A stretch of DNA of 64,000 nt, taken from Akkermansiaceae bacterium. Its GTDB lineage: Bacteria > Verrucomicrobiota > Verrucomicrobiia > Verrucomicrobiales > Akkermansiaceae. The stretch lies in contig CAJJBQ010000001.1 of NCBI GenBank assembly GCA_905182405.1, positions 1,674,001-1,738,000 of the forward strand, written 5' to 3'. Below, in pieces: positions 53,046 through 61,572 of this stretch. Each line of letters opens with the position of its first letter. Within the stretch, counting starts at the first letter, position 1. The notes beneath the pieces were generated by a model, which did not search any database, had not been told where the DNA came from, and saw only the letters and a list, made by a program, of their open reading frames with translations. The position numbers were made by a program, and so were the translations under genes.

Positions 53046-53960
53046 GTGAAAGCAGGAGTTCTTAACTTCCCTGATCGGCGGGAGAGTCCGACGATTGATC
53101 AAGTCGGCGTTGAAGAGCGTGCGAAGCGTTTTTGTGCCCGGAGCATTAAGAAGGGGACAAAGATGTCTGCTCTGAAACTCGCGGTGACGATGTTGGACGT
53201 GACGACTCTGGAAGGAGCGGATTCGGTGGGGAAGGTGCGGCAGATGTGCCAGAAGGCGATGCAGCCTCTCCCGGGTGATTCTTCAGTGGGGCCAGCGGCG
53301 GCAGTTTGTGTTTATCCGAGGATGGTGAAGACGGCGGCGAAAGCGGTCGAAGGATCCAGTGTGCTGGTGGCGTCAGTGGCGACGCAGTTTCCATCGGGGC
53401 AGATGCGCTTTAAGGAACGTCTTGCGGAGGTGCGTTATGCGGTGGGTGAAGGAGCGGATGAGATCGATATGGTGATTTCGCGCGGACAGTTTTTGCAGGG
53501 CGAGTATCGCGCGATCTTTGATGAGGTGGCGGCTTGTAAAGAAGCCTGCGGAGGTGCGCACTTGAAGGTGATTTTAGAAACAGGTGAGCTGACGACGTAT
53601 GACAACGTACGTTGGGCTAGTGATATCGCGATTGCCGCCGGAGCTGACTTTATCAAAACCTCGACCGGGAAGGTGCCGATTGCGGCGACGCTTCCGGTGA
53701 CGCTGGTGATGCTTCAGGCGATCGAAGATCATTATGAACGCACGGGTAAGATGGTGGGGATGAAGCCTGCGGGTGGCATCAGTAATGCGAAGCTCGCGAT
53801 TCAGTATCTCGTGATGGTGCGTGAAGTGCTGGGCGAGAAATGGCTTACAAATAAGTGGTTCCGCTTTGGAGCGAGCTCACTGACGAACGATCTGCTAATG
53901 CAGATTCGCAAACAAGAAACCGGTCGTTACCAGAGCGGGGATTATTTTACGAAGGACTAA
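53046..53960 (+). CDS. deoC: Deoxyribose-phosphate aldolase
   Basis: 304 residues from a GTG start, the longer DeoC class. KLAVTMLDVTTLEGADSVGK, AVCVYPRMV, ASVATQFPSGQMRFKERLAE, GADEIDMVISRG and LKVILETGEL precede the Schiff-base lysine in GADFIKTSTGK; VGMKPAGGISNAKLAIQYLV follows. It splits 2-deoxyribose 5-phosphate into acetaldehyde and glyceraldehyde 3-phosphate. Only 4 bases separate it from the aldehyde dehydrogenase gene, which can dispose of the acetaldehyde, so the two form an operon for deoxynucleoside breakdown. Confidence 0.95.
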   Translation: MKAGVLNFPDRRESPTIDQVGVEERAKRFCARSIKKGTKMSALKLAVTMLDVTTLEGADSVGKVRQMCQKAMQPLPGDSSVGPAAAVCVYPRMVKTAAKAVEGSSVLVASVATQFPSGQMRFKERLAEVRYAVGEGADEIDMVISRGQFLQGEYRAIFDEVAACKEACGGAHLKVILETGELTTYDNVRWASDIAIAAGADFIKTSTGKVPIAATLPVTLVMLQAIEDHYERTGKMVGMKPAGGISNAKLAIQYLVMVREVLGEKWLTNKWFRFGASSLTNDLLMQIRKQETGRYQSGDYFTKD

Positions 53961-53964
53961 GAAG

Positions 53965-55425
53965 ATGGCTAAGACAGAACCAGGACCACACAATTTCGTT
54001 TTCGGTAATTACGCTCCGGCTCGAGAGTCGAAGGATCACTTTAAGATTAAGAAGAGCTACGACCTTTTCATCGGCGGCAAGTGGGTGAAAGCGTCCAAGA
54101 AATTTGAAACGATCAATCCGGCGACGGGTGAAGTGATCGCGAAGGTCGGTGAGGCCGGGAAGAAGGAAGTGGGGCAAGCGGTGAAGGCTGCGCGCAAGGC
54201 TTTCGAGGGCGAGTGGGGTCAGCTTTCGGGTGCGGAGCGCGGGAAGTATCTTTTTCGGATTGCGCGTCTCATTCAGGAGCGCTCGCGTGAACTGGCGGTG
54301 GTGGAGTCGATGGACGGCGGGAAGCCGATTCGAGAGAGCCGCGATGTCGATATTCCTTTGGTGGCGGCCCACTTCTTCTATCATGCGGGTTGGGCGGACA
54401 AGCTCGACTACGCCTTCCCGGGAGTGAAGCCGAAGCCTCTTGGAGTGGTGGGGCAGGTGATTCCATGGAATTTCCCGCTCCTGATGGCGGCGTGGAAGAT
54501 TGCTCCGGCGCTTGCTTGTGGAAACACGGTGGTGCTGAAGCCGGCGGAGACGACGCCGCTGACGGTGCTGAAGCTGGCAGAGATTTTTGAGGACGCGGGA
54601 CTTCCGCCGGGAACCGTCAATATTGTGACTGGTGCTGGTGAGACGGGTCAGGCGTTGATTGAGCATCCGGATGTCGACAAGATCGCCTTCACGGGATCGA
54701 CGGCAGTGGGCAAGGCGATTCGCCGGGCGATTGCGGGGACGGATAAGAAGTTCACCCTCGAGTTGGGTGGCAAGGCCGCGAATATTGTTTTTGAAGATGC
54801 TCCGATTAACGAGGCGGTCGAAGGGATCTTGAATGGCATCTTTTTCAATCAAGGCCATGTGTGCTGTGCCGGCTCTCGCTTGTTTGTGCAGGAGAGCATT
54901 GCGGACAAGGTGATCAAGAAACTTAAGAAGCGCATGGAAACGCTCATCGTGGGTGATCCGCTTGATAAGAATACCGACATCGGTGCGATCAATTCGGCGG
55001 AGCAACTGGAGCGGATCAAGGTGCTGGTGAAGGCGGGTGAGAGAGAGGGGGCGTGCATCTGGCAGCCGGAAGGGCGACTTCCGAGGAAGGGGAATTGGTT
55101 TAAGCCGACGCTTTTTACAGAGTGCGCGCAGAGTCATCGGATTGTGCAGGAGGAAATCTTCGGGCCGGTGCTCGCGATTCAGACCTTCCGGACTCCGCAG
55201 GAGGCTCTCGAGAAGGCGAACAACACGCCATACGGTTTGAGCGGTGGCGTTTGGACTGACAAGGGCTCCAAGATTTTCAAGATGACGACCGGGCTGAAGG
55301 CTGGCGTGGTCTGGGCCAATACCTTTAATAAATTCGATCCGACCTCGCCCTTTGGTGGCTACAAGGAAAGTGGCATTGGCCGTGAAGGCGGTGTCCACGG
55401 GCTGGCGGCATATCTCAACTTCTAA
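53965..55425 (+). CDS. Aldehyde dehydrogenase (ALDH16-like N-terminal unit)
   Basis: 486 residues with the complete ALDH fold: DLFIGGKWVKASKKFETINP, VVGQVIPWNFPLLMAAWKIA, LACGNTVVLKPAETTPLTVL, FTGSTAVGKAI, the general-base Glu in LELGGKAANIVFEDA, the catalytic Cys in NQGHVCCAGSRLFVQE, EEIFGPVLAI and SPFGGYKESGIGREGG. It oxidises aldehydes to acids with NAD(P). Position directly after deoC and directly before a second, catalytically incomplete ALDH matches bacterial ALDH16, in which the two halves are normally one polypeptide. Here they are separate genes. Confidence 0.93.
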   Translation: MAKTEPGPHNFVFGNYAPARESKDHFKIKKSYDLFIGGKWVKASKKFETINPATGEVIAKVGEAGKKEVGQAVKAARKAFEGEWGQLSGAERGKYLFRIARLIQERSRELAVVESMDGGKPIRESRDVDIPLVAAHFFYHAGWADKLDYAFPGVKPKPLGVVGQVIPWNFPLLMAAWKIAPALACGNTVVLKPAETTPLTVLKLAEIFEDAGLPPGTVNIVTGAGETGQALIEHPDVDKIAFTGSTAVGKAIRRAIAGTDKKFTLELGGKAANIVFEDAPINEAVEGILNGIFFNQGHVCCAGSRLFVQESIADKVIKKLKKRMETLIVGDPLDKNTDIGAINSAEQLERIKVLVKAGEREGACIWQPEGRLPRKGNWFKPTLFTECAQSHRIVQEEIFGPVLAIQTFRTPQEALEKANNTPYGLSGGVWTDKGSKIFKMTTGLKAGVVWANTFNKFDPTSPFGGYKESGIGREGGVHGLAAYLNF

Positions 55426-55436
55426 TTTCTTCCGAC

Positions 55437-56274
55437 ATGACGATCAAAAAAACCTACAAGCTTTTTATTGGCGGAAAGTTTCCCCGGACCGAGTCCGGTC
55501 GCGTGCTCGACGTTCGCGGACCGCGATGGCGAGCTCCTGGCGAATGCCTCCTGGGCGAGCCGCAAAGATTTCCGTGAAGCGGTGGTGGCGGCGCGCAAGG
55601 CGAGCGGTGGCTGGGGAAAGGCATCGGCTTATCTTAAGGGGCAGATTCTTTATCGGATCGCAGAGATGCTCGAAGGGCGGCGTGCCCAGTTTGTGATGGA
55701 ACTTGTTGCGCACGGGATTTCTGAAGAAAGAGCTGAGAAGGATGTTTCGGAAGCGATCAATCTCTTGGTCCACTATGCAGGTTGGAGCGATAAGTATCAG
55801 GCGCTCTTTTCGTCGGCGAACCCGGTGGCGTCGTCGCACTTTAACTTTTCGGTTCCCGAGCCGACCGGGGTGGTGGGGATTATTGCTCCAAGGCGGGGAA
55901 GTTTACCTGAATTGGTCTCGGCCTTGGCTCCGGTGATTGTGGGAGGAAACTCCGCGATTGTGCTGGCTGGGGAGAATGCGCTGACGGCGATTACCTTTGC
56001 AGAAGTCCTTTCGACCTCAGACGTGCCGGCAGGCGTGGTGAATATTCTGACAGGGAAGCGCGCCGAGTTGATTCCTGAGTTTGCGAAGCATATGGATGTG
56101 AATGCGGTGCTGCTCTGCTCGAACGATAAAGATGAGAAGAAGTTGCTTGATCTGGAATCGGCTGAGAACCTCAAACGAGTGAGTCGTCAGAAGGACGCAC
56201 CTTTGAAGGAAAGCCCGTATCACATTCTTGATTTCCAGGAAATTAAGACGACTTGGCATCCGATTGGAGTTTAG
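55437..56274 (+). pseudogene. Second aldehyde-dehydrogenase-like unit lacking the catalytic domain, frameshifted near its start
   Basis: From ATG 55437 the frame reads MTIKKTYKLFIGGKFPRTES with GRVLDV, an ALDH N-terminus, then shifts: from about 55517 the +1 frame continues RDGELLANASWASRKDFREA and runs to TAG/TAA at 56272-56274. One extra base near 55512-55520 explains it. With the shift repaired the product is about 278 residues. It covers the ALDH NAD-binding-like part (GVVGIIAPRRGSLPELVSAL, AGVVNILTGKRAEL) but lacks the catalytic-Cys domain entirely, as in the C-terminal half of ALDH16 proteins. Such a half is thought to be structural. Either the base is a sequencing error or the gene is newly damaged; internal TTG 55468 could still give a near-complete protein. 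Confidence 0.7.
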
Positions 56275-56323
56275 GAGGTTTTTTCCTTTTCCTGTGTCTG
56301 CTGTCGGACAGCATAGTTGAGTT

Positions 56324-57340
56324 ATGAAAATTGCCTCCTTCATTGTTTGTTTTGTTTTTAGTTCGTTTGCAAAAGCCCATGAAGGGCATGACCATGCGGG
56401 GGGGGTGGGTTATGTGATTACTACTGCGACCGAAACGGGAGCGGAGGGTCATCGATATGTGACGGTGCCTGGTTGGGGCGCGATGCCTGAAGGGAAGAAC
56501 ATTGGTGCGCTGCACGGCGATCTCACTCTTGATAAGGCGGGGAACGTTTATGTGGCGACGATTGGGGGACCCGGGGTGGTGAAGTTTGACCGCTTTGGGA
56601 AGTTTGTCCGGACCTTGAAGAACGGACTCAACGGGATGCACTCGCTCACGACGGTCGAGGAAAAAGGAAAGGAATTTATCTGGGGATCGCAGACGGGGAA
56701 GAGTCGGGCTGTGAAATTTGACCTGGAGGGGAATGTCGTGACAACTCTTCCGAACGAGAAGACGGGTGAGCTTGAGGGCGGGATGAATGGGCTTACCGAG
56801 ACGTTGGTCGGACCCAGTGGTGATGTTTATTTTTTCATGGGATATGGCTCGAAGAAGATTCACCGCCTGAAATCTGATGGTACTTTGGTGAAGACCTACG
56901 GCGGAGCTGGAACGGGGAAGGATCAGTTTACGGCCTGCCACGGTGCGGCGATTGATTTACGGTATGACGAGCCACGGTTTCTGGTTTGTGATCGGGATGG
57001 TCGTCGGATGATGCACCTGACGATGGATCTGGAGTGGATTGGTCTCTACGGACCCCAGCCGCTTCGACGTCCAGCTGATGTGGATGTGCAGGGTGATTTG
57101 GCGGTGGTGGGGGATATCGAAGGTCGCCTCGTGTTGATGGATAAAGACGGAAAAATTGTTTCGGCTCTTCTGGATAATCCGAATAAGAAGCAGTGGGCGA
57201 CGAACGGTGTTCCGGCGAAGGACCTGCACGATTCGGCGTTTTCGGCTCCCCATGGAGTGAAGTTTGGCCCGCAGGGTCAGCTTTTTTGCACCGAATACAG
57301 CAAGGTTGGGCGGGTCATCGCTCTTTACCCTCTGAAATAG
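56324..57340 (+). CDS. Secreted NHL/six-bladed propeller protein with His-rich mature N-terminus
   Basis: 338 residues. A signal peptide (MKIASFIVCFVFSSFAKA) is followed by HEGHDHAGG, a metal-binding-like histidine cluster, and then NHL-type blades: DLTLDKAGNVYVATIGGPGV, VKFDRFGKFVRTL, GPSGDVYFFMGYGSKKIHRL, CDRDGRRMMHLTMD and ADVDVQGDLAVVGDIEGRLV. Related propellers include peptidylglycine-lyase-like and SMP-30-like proteins, but no catalytic set is evident. It lies 50 bases after the ALDH remnant, same strand. Confidence 0.8.
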   Translation: MKIASFIVCFVFSSFAKAHEGHDHAGGVGYVITTATETGAEGHRYVTVPGWGAMPEGKNIGALHGDLTLDKAGNVYVATIGGPGVVKFDRFGKFVRTLKNGLNGMHSLTTVEEKGKEFIWGSQTGKSRAVKFDLEGNVVTTLPNEKTGELEGGMNGLTETLVGPSGDVYFFMGYGSKKIHRLKSDGTLVKTYGGAGTGKDQFTACHGAAIDLRYDEPRFLVCDRDGRRMMHLTMDLEWIGLYGPQPLRRPADVDVQGDLAVVGDIEGRLVLMDKDGKIVSALLDNPNKKQWATNGVPAKDLHDSAFSAPHGVKFGPQGQLFCTEYSKVGRVIALYPLK

Positions 57341-57362
57341 ATTCTCACGAAAACAACGATTT

Positions 57363-58196
57363 ATGATTCAACTCGAAGATAATTTTGACGACATCATCGG
57401 TAAGACCCTGCGGGGCACGGGGATGGCAGACGGTATCCTTTCCTTCCTTACGGGAGTGGAGACGGATGTCATTGAAAAGCTGAAGGGCGGCGATTTTGAC
57501 GAAGCAGCGGTGCGGGCGATTGCTCCTTCGTTGGGGCTTGATGGGAACACCTTGGTCGAGCGAGCCAATGGTTCGTGGCGTCCTGAGGTCGTGGAGCTCG
57601 AGGGCTTGAAGCAGTTTAACACGCTATTCGATGACGATCCCGAAGATCCGATGACGGTGAATTCCTACCTTGTGTGGGATCCGCAGACTAAGGAGGCGGC
57701 TCTTTTTGATACCGGCGCCAATGCTGCTGATTCGTTGGCTGCGGTGAGTGAGTTGGGGCTTGATTTGAAGTTTCTATTCCTCACTCACACGCACATCGAT
57801 CACATTATAGATCGGGATAAGGTGACGGCTGCGTATCCGAATGCGGCGGTTTATGTCAATGGGATGGAACCGGTTGATGGCGCAACTCGTTTTGCCTCGG
57901 GTGATTCATTTTCGGTCGGGACGCTCCGTGTTTCCACTCGCTTAACCTGGGGTCACTCGCCAGCGGGAACCACCTATGTGGTGCATGGCTTGGGTCGTCC
58001 GGTTGCCATTGTGGGAGACGCCATTTTTGCTCAATCGATGGGCGGTGGGGTGGTTTCCTATCACGATGCGCTTGCCACCAATCGTGGTGAGATTTTCACC
58101 CTCGAAGACCAAACCGTTATTTGTCCGGGACACGGGCCGATGACCTCTGTGGGCGAAGAAAAAGCGCACAATCCTTTCTATCCAGAATTCAAATAA
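57363..58196 (+). CDS. MBL-fold metallo-hydrolase
   Basis: 277 residues. After a helical N-terminal 75 residues comes a metallo-beta-lactamase fold: NSYLVWDPQTKEAALFDTGA, the zinc motif FLTHTHIDHIID (H-x-H-x-D-H), TWGHSPAGTTYVV, VAIVGDAIFAQSM and VICPGHGPMTSVGEEKAHNP. All metal ligands are present. The overall shape resembles glyoxalase-II/persulfide-dioxygenase-type hydrolases, but the substrate is unknown. It sits 22 bases after the propeller gene and 12 before the dehydrogenase, so the three are probably one transcript. Confidence 0.9.
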   Translation: MIQLEDNFDDIIGKTLRGTGMADGILSFLTGVETDVIEKLKGGDFDEAAVRAIAPSLGLDGNTLVERANGSWRPEVVELEGLKQFNTLFDDDPEDPMTVNSYLVWDPQTKEAALFDTGANAADSLAAVSELGLDLKFLFLTHTHIDHIIDRDKVTAAYPNAAVYVNGMEPVDGATRFASGDSFSVGTLRVSTRLTWGHSPAGTTYVVHGLGRPVAIVGDAIFAQSMGGGVVSYHDALATNRGEIFTLEDQTVICPGHGPMTSVGEEKAHNPFYPEFK

Positions 58197-58208
58197 ACAC
58201 ATATTACT

Positions 58209-59111
58209 ATGAGTAAAGTAGCATTTGTCGGCGTAGGCCGCATGGGAGCCAATATGGCTCGACACCTTCAGTTGGATTGTGGACACGACGTGACCGCTGT
58301 CTATGACGTGAACAAAGAAGCCTCGGCAGAGATCGCAGGTGAGCTCGGAGCCAAGGACTGCGCGACGCTTGCGGAAGTGACCGAAACCGCAGAAATCATC
58401 TTTACGGTGGTCACGAATGACAACGCGATGCGGGCGATCTTCCTTGGTGAGGGAGATAAATTGCTTTCCGGGTCGGCTGGGAAGACGTTCGTGAACTGCG
58501 CTACCCTTTCACCGGGGATCCATAAAGAGGTTTATGCTGCGGGCAAAGCAGTGGGTGCTGAAGTGCTCGAAGGAGCAATGGCGTCTTCGATTTCCCAGGC
58601 ACGTGAAGGCAAACTCTTCCTCATGATCGGGGGAGATGAAGAGGTCTTCAATAAGCACAAAACGCTTCTCGAAGAACTTTCGGTGAACCTGAGTCTTTGT
58701 GGTCCGATCGGTAAAGCTGCGGAAGTGAAGGCTCTCGTGAATATGGTGATGAACATCAATACTGCTGGTCTTGCCGAAGGTCTTGGTCTTGCTGACGCGC
58801 TTGGGCTGGACCTCAAGATGGTCTGCGATATTTTCTCTCAAACCGGTGCCAACAGTCGGGTGCTTGAGACGGATTCCGAGGACATGATCGATCGTGATCA
58901 CGAGTGCTGGTTCTCCGCTGAGCACGCAGCGAAAGATTCCGGGATTGCCGGGGATATCGCGAAAGAACTGGGTTTAAGCCTTCCTGTGAACGACGCCACC
59001 AAGGCTCAGTATGACAAGATGGTGACCTCAGGCCTTGGGGAGCTCGATAAGTCGGGTATTGCTGAGTTGACCTTCAAAGGTCGTGGTCCAGCGGCTAGCG
59101 ATAGTTGTTGA
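58209..59111 (+). CDS. NAD(P)-dependent beta-hydroxyacid dehydrogenase (3-hydroxyisobutyrate dehydrogenase family)
   Basis: 300 residues. The Rossmann motif is AFVGVGRMGANMARHL. The family substrate motif appears as VLEGAMASSISQAREGKLFL, and the catalytic Lys lies in AAEVKALVNMVMNINTAGLA. The C-terminal all-helical domain (AKDSGIAGDIAKELGLSLPV) completes the fold. Family members oxidise 3-hydroxyisobutyrate, tartronate semialdehyde or glyoxylate-related acids; the exact substrate is open. It ends the rightward operon before two tandem hairpins. Confidence 0.9.
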   Translation: MSKVAFVGVGRMGANMARHLQLDCGHDVTAVYDVNKEASAEIAGELGAKDCATLAEVTETAEIIFTVVTNDNAMRAIFLGEGDKLLSGSAGKTFVNCATLSPGIHKEVYAAGKAVGAEVLEGAMASSISQAREGKLFLMIGGDEEVFNKHKTLLEELSVNLSLCGPIGKAAEVKALVNMVMNINTAGLAEGLGLADALGLDLKMVCDIFSQTGANSRVLETDSEDMIDRDHECWFSAEHAAKDSGIAGDIAKELGLSLPVNDATKAQYDKMVTSGLGELDKSGIAELTFKGRGPAASDSC

Positions 59112-59119
59112 GGCTAAAA

Positions 59120-59180
59120 AATGAATCAGTTGGATTCATTCATTTTTCAAGGGCGGCGTTCTTCGGGACGCCGCTTTTTT
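59120..59180 (+). terminator. Tandem terminator hairpins
   Basis: The first hairpin (AATGAATC 59120-59127 with GATTCATT 59133-59140, then CATTTTT) is followed by a second (GCGGCGT 59153-59159 with ACGCCGC 59168-59174) and six T (59175-59180). The second is a strong intrinsic terminator. Confidence 0.85.
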
Positions 59181-59193
59181 CGTGAGTCAGACT

Positions 59194-59559
59194 TTAAACG
59201 ACCTTCACGCCACGGTTGCCGCGCCATGCAATGACGGCCTTAGAGACAATGATAAGGGAAGAAATGAGGAGTCCTCCGTGGACGAGAGGAGCGGGAAGGG
59301 GCTCATGACGAAGTATTGCAGGCACGAGTTCGTAGAGGGCGAGGAGAACGCCCGCGAAGGAAATGAGGGAACTCGCAATACGCCCGTGTTTATCCATTTT
59401 AAGGCAGAAGATGCCGCAAATCACGTAGAAGCCCCCAAAGAGAATTGCGAGGCTTGCGGAGGTGGCCTTAACCTCTTCGGGAGTGGCCGGAGGGGTGGGG
59501 AGAGTGTGGGCTCCGATTCCAAGAAGGAGGATGCCCAGGATGAGTGAAAGCCATGCCAT
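59194..59559 (-). CDS. Small four-helix membrane protein, unknown function
   Basis: 121 residues, mostly hydrophobic: AWLSLILGILLLGIGAHTL, SLAILFGGFYVICGIFCL, ASSLISFAGVLLALYELVP and GGLLISSLIIVSKAVIAW give four membrane helices joined by short loops. An equally long frame on the plus strand is polar and repetitive and is taken as its antisense shadow. No family was recognised. It converges with the dehydrogenase operon and is terminated from the other side by the tandem hairpins. Confidence 0.65.
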   Translation of the reverse strand: MAWLSLILGILLLGIGAHTLPTPPATPEEVKATSASLAILFGGFYVICGIFCLKMDKHGRIASSLISFAGVLLALYELVPAILRHEPLPAPLVHGGLLISSLIIVSKAVIAWRGNRGVKVV

Positions 59560-59690
59560 ATCGTCATTTAGCCTTTTTGGGGGCTGGGCTTAAGCTAGCA
59601 CTTCATGAACCTTCGCCAACGACGAATGTTTTTCTCCTTGCATGCGCGGCGTTCCGCCCCTACGAATCCGCGTCCTGAAACATTGGTAAA

Positions 59691-59766
59691 GGGGCGTTAG
59701 CTCAGTTGGTAGAGCACCTGCATGGCATGCAGGGGGTCAGCGGTTCGAATCCGCTACGCTCCACCA
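59691..59766 (+). tRNA. tRNA-Ala (GGC)
   Basis: 76 bases. Acceptor stem GGGGCGT/ACGCTCC, D arm with GCTC/GAGC, anticodon stem CCTGC/GCAGG around loop ATGGCAT (anticodon GGC), T arm CAGCGG-type stem with TTCGAAT loop, and encoded CCA at 59764-59766. Upstream at about 59640-59660 lies a GC-rich short palindromic sequence of a type often dispersed in this phylum. Confidence 0.96.
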
Positions 59767-59892
59767 GTTTTCCCATTGGCAACAAAAGCTGGTGATTCGG
59801 GAAGCAGGTGGGACCACAGGGTTTTGCATCACTTGTTTTAGAAACACCGGAGGCGTCTAATTGGCGCTGTAATCCTCTCGATCCAAGATAGA

Positions 59893-60267
59893 ATGAGTGA
59901 CTCAGGAGAAAAATTAGCGCTGGCTTGCGCACATGCAGCCGATGAGACGAAGGCCGATGATATTCGAATTTTCGATGTGCGTGGAATTTCTACGATCACC
60001 GATTTTATGATCGTTTGCTCGGGGGCGTCAATGCCGCACCTCAAGGCGATAAGCCGTGATATTGAGAAGAAAGTGGCAGAAGTGACGGGGGAGTATGCTT
60101 TCCGCACTGAGGGCAAGGCCTCGACACGTTGGGTTGTTTTGGATTTTGTCGATGTCATGGTTCACGTCCTTCATACTGAAATGCGTGAACTTTATGCGCT
60201 GGAGGATCTTTGGGGGGATGCGAAGCAGCTTATCTGGCGTCCTGAGCCTGAAGACGATGAAGATTGA
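59893..60267 (+). CDS. rsfS: Ribosomal silencing factor RsfS
   Basis: 124 residues: LALACAHAADETKADDIRIF, DVRGISTITDFMIVCSGASM, and the signature ASTRWVVLDFVDVMVHVLHT with EMRELYALEDLWGDAK. RsfS (Iojap family) binds L14 and blocks 50S-30S joining when nutrients are short. It overlaps cinA by 11 bases, suggesting coupled translation. Confidence 0.95.
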   Translation: MSDSGEKLALACAHAADETKADDIRIFDVRGISTITDFMIVCSGASMPHLKAISRDIEKKVAEVTGEYAFRTEGKASTRWVVLDFVDVMVHVLHTEMRELYALEDLWGDAKQLIWRPEPEDDED

Positions 60268-61495
60268 GATTCTCAACACCGGGAGCGAACTCCTCCTGGG
60301 ATCGACGGCAAACACCCACGGCACGTGGATGGGTCAGGAATTGGCGAAAATGGGCCTGCGCGTGCAGCGTCAGACGACCGTTCCGGATGGAGTCGCGATT
60401 GAGGAAGCGCTCGCGGAATGCATTTCGCGGAGCGAGGCGGTGCTAGTAACCGGTGGCTTGGGGCCGACGAGTGACGACATCACACGCGAGGCTGCTGCGA
60501 AGGCTCTCGATGTGGAGCTAATGGTGGACGAAGGTGCGAAGCGCTCGCTTTACGAATTTTTTGAGAAGAGGAAATATCCGATGGTGAAAGCGAATCTTCG
60601 GCAGGCAGAAGTTTTGGTGGGAGCGGATGTGATTCCTAATCCAAATGGCACTGCGCCGGGAATCTACACGCCGCCGCGACTCAGTGGTTCGGCGAATTGT
60701 GCTCTGTTTCTTCTCCCCGGACCGCCGAGGGAGCTCTATCCCATGTTTCATGCGGAGGTGGCACCTCGGCTAAAGGCGCTTTCTGGTGTAGAGACAATTT
60801 CCGAAGTCAGCGAGTTGCGATTCGTAGGGATTGGCGAAAGTAGTTTTCACGAGGGGATTGACGAAAAGTTGGCTGAGATCGAAGGGCTCGAAGTGGGCTA
60901 CTGCGCTCGGTTGGGAGAGGTCGATCTTCGCCTTATTGGATCTCCAGAGGCCATTCTTGCAGGCCGGACGATTGCAGAGTCGGCTTTCAGTGATTTTTTG
61001 ATCGGTGACGAGGGTTTTTCTCTTGAGGAAGTGGTGGTGCGGATGCTGACGGAGAAGGGGACGACCCTTGCGACGGCGGAAAGTTGCACGGGGGGACTGA
61101 TTGCCAGTCGTGTCACTGATGTTTCAGGTGCCAGTGCGGTTTTAACCCACGGATTTGTGACTTATTCGAATGAGGCCAAGCATCAATTGATCGGTGTTCA
61201 GGAAGAAACTCTGCGGAGGCATGGGGCGGTTAGTGAGGAAGTGGCCAGAGAAATGGCACTGGGAGCCCAGCGGGTCAGTGGAGCTAATTTTGCGATTAGC
61301 GTGACAGGAATTGCCGGACCCACGGGAGGGACGGAAGAAAAGCCGGTAGGAACGGTTTGTTTTGGCATCGCAACGCCCACCGGGGTTGAAACCTTTCTCG
61401 AATGTCATCCACGAAGCCGTGCTGATTTCAAGCAACAGTCCAGTCATCGTGCTCTTGATCTTGTCAGGAGAGCGGTGAGGGATCTCAATTCCTAA
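60257..61495 (+). CDS. cinA: CinA family protein (competence/damage-inducible; NMN deamidase-like C-domain)
   Basis: 412 residues from ATG 60257; in-frame upstream sequence lies inside rsfS and was rejected. The N-terminal MoCF-like domain shows KIEILNTGSELLLGSTANTH, VLVTGGLGPTSDDITREAAA and LLPGPPRELYPMF. The C-terminal domain (about 255-410) has TLATAESCTGGLIASRVTDV, VTYSNEAKHQLIGV, GAVSEEVAREMALGAQRV and SVTGIAGPTGGTEEKPVGTV. Both halves are complete. CinA proteins recycle NMN and ADP-ribose-related metabolites; the competence link applies in some Gram-positives. Confidence 0.95.
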   Translation: MKIEILNTGSELLLGSTANTHGTWMGQELAKMGLRVQRQTTVPDGVAIEEALAECISRSEAVLVTGGLGPTSDDITREAAAKALDVELMVDEGAKRSLYEFFEKRKYPMVKANLRQAEVLVGADVIPNPNGTAPGIYTPPRLSGSANCALFLLPGPPRELYPMFHAEVAPRLKALSGVETISEVSELRFVGIGESSFHEGIDEKLAEIEGLEVGYCARLGEVDLRLIGSPEAILAGRTIAESAFSDFLIGDEGFSLEEVVVRMLTEKGTTLATAESCTGGLIASRVTDVSGASAVLTHGFVTYSNEAKHQLIGVQEETLRRHGAVSEEVAREMALGAQRVSGANFAISVTGIAGPTGGTEEKPVGTVCFGIATPTGVETFLECHPRSRADFKQQSSHRALDLVRRAVRDLNS

Positions 61496-61515
61496 GGGCA
61501 GCGGCTTGAGGCTAC

Positions 61516-61547
61516 GAAAAAGCCCCGCGGTGAATCACCACCGGGGC
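61516..61547 (-). terminator. Terminator of the leftward toroid gene
   Basis: Read on the minus strand, GCCCCG...CGGGGC with an inner GGTG/CACC stem is followed by TTTTT (the AAAAA at 61517-61521 of the plus strand). It lies between the convergent cinA and toroid genes. Confidence 0.75.
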
Positions 61548-61572
61548 GTGAAAGCTCATTAGAGCAAGGGAT

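Noticed and set aside
53947..55398. 483-codon frame antisense to the aldehyde dehydrogenase gene
   Set aside because: Arg/His/Leu-rich shadow of a GC-rich coding sequence; the plus-strand protein has all ALDH motifs.
59182..59547. 121-codon polar frame opposite the small membrane protein
   Set aside because: The minus-strand translation has four regular membrane helices, while this one is low-complexity and matches nothing.
60095..60256. Upstream extension of cinA
   Set aside because: It lies entirely within rsfS in another frame; the conserved CinA N-terminus begins at ATG 60257.
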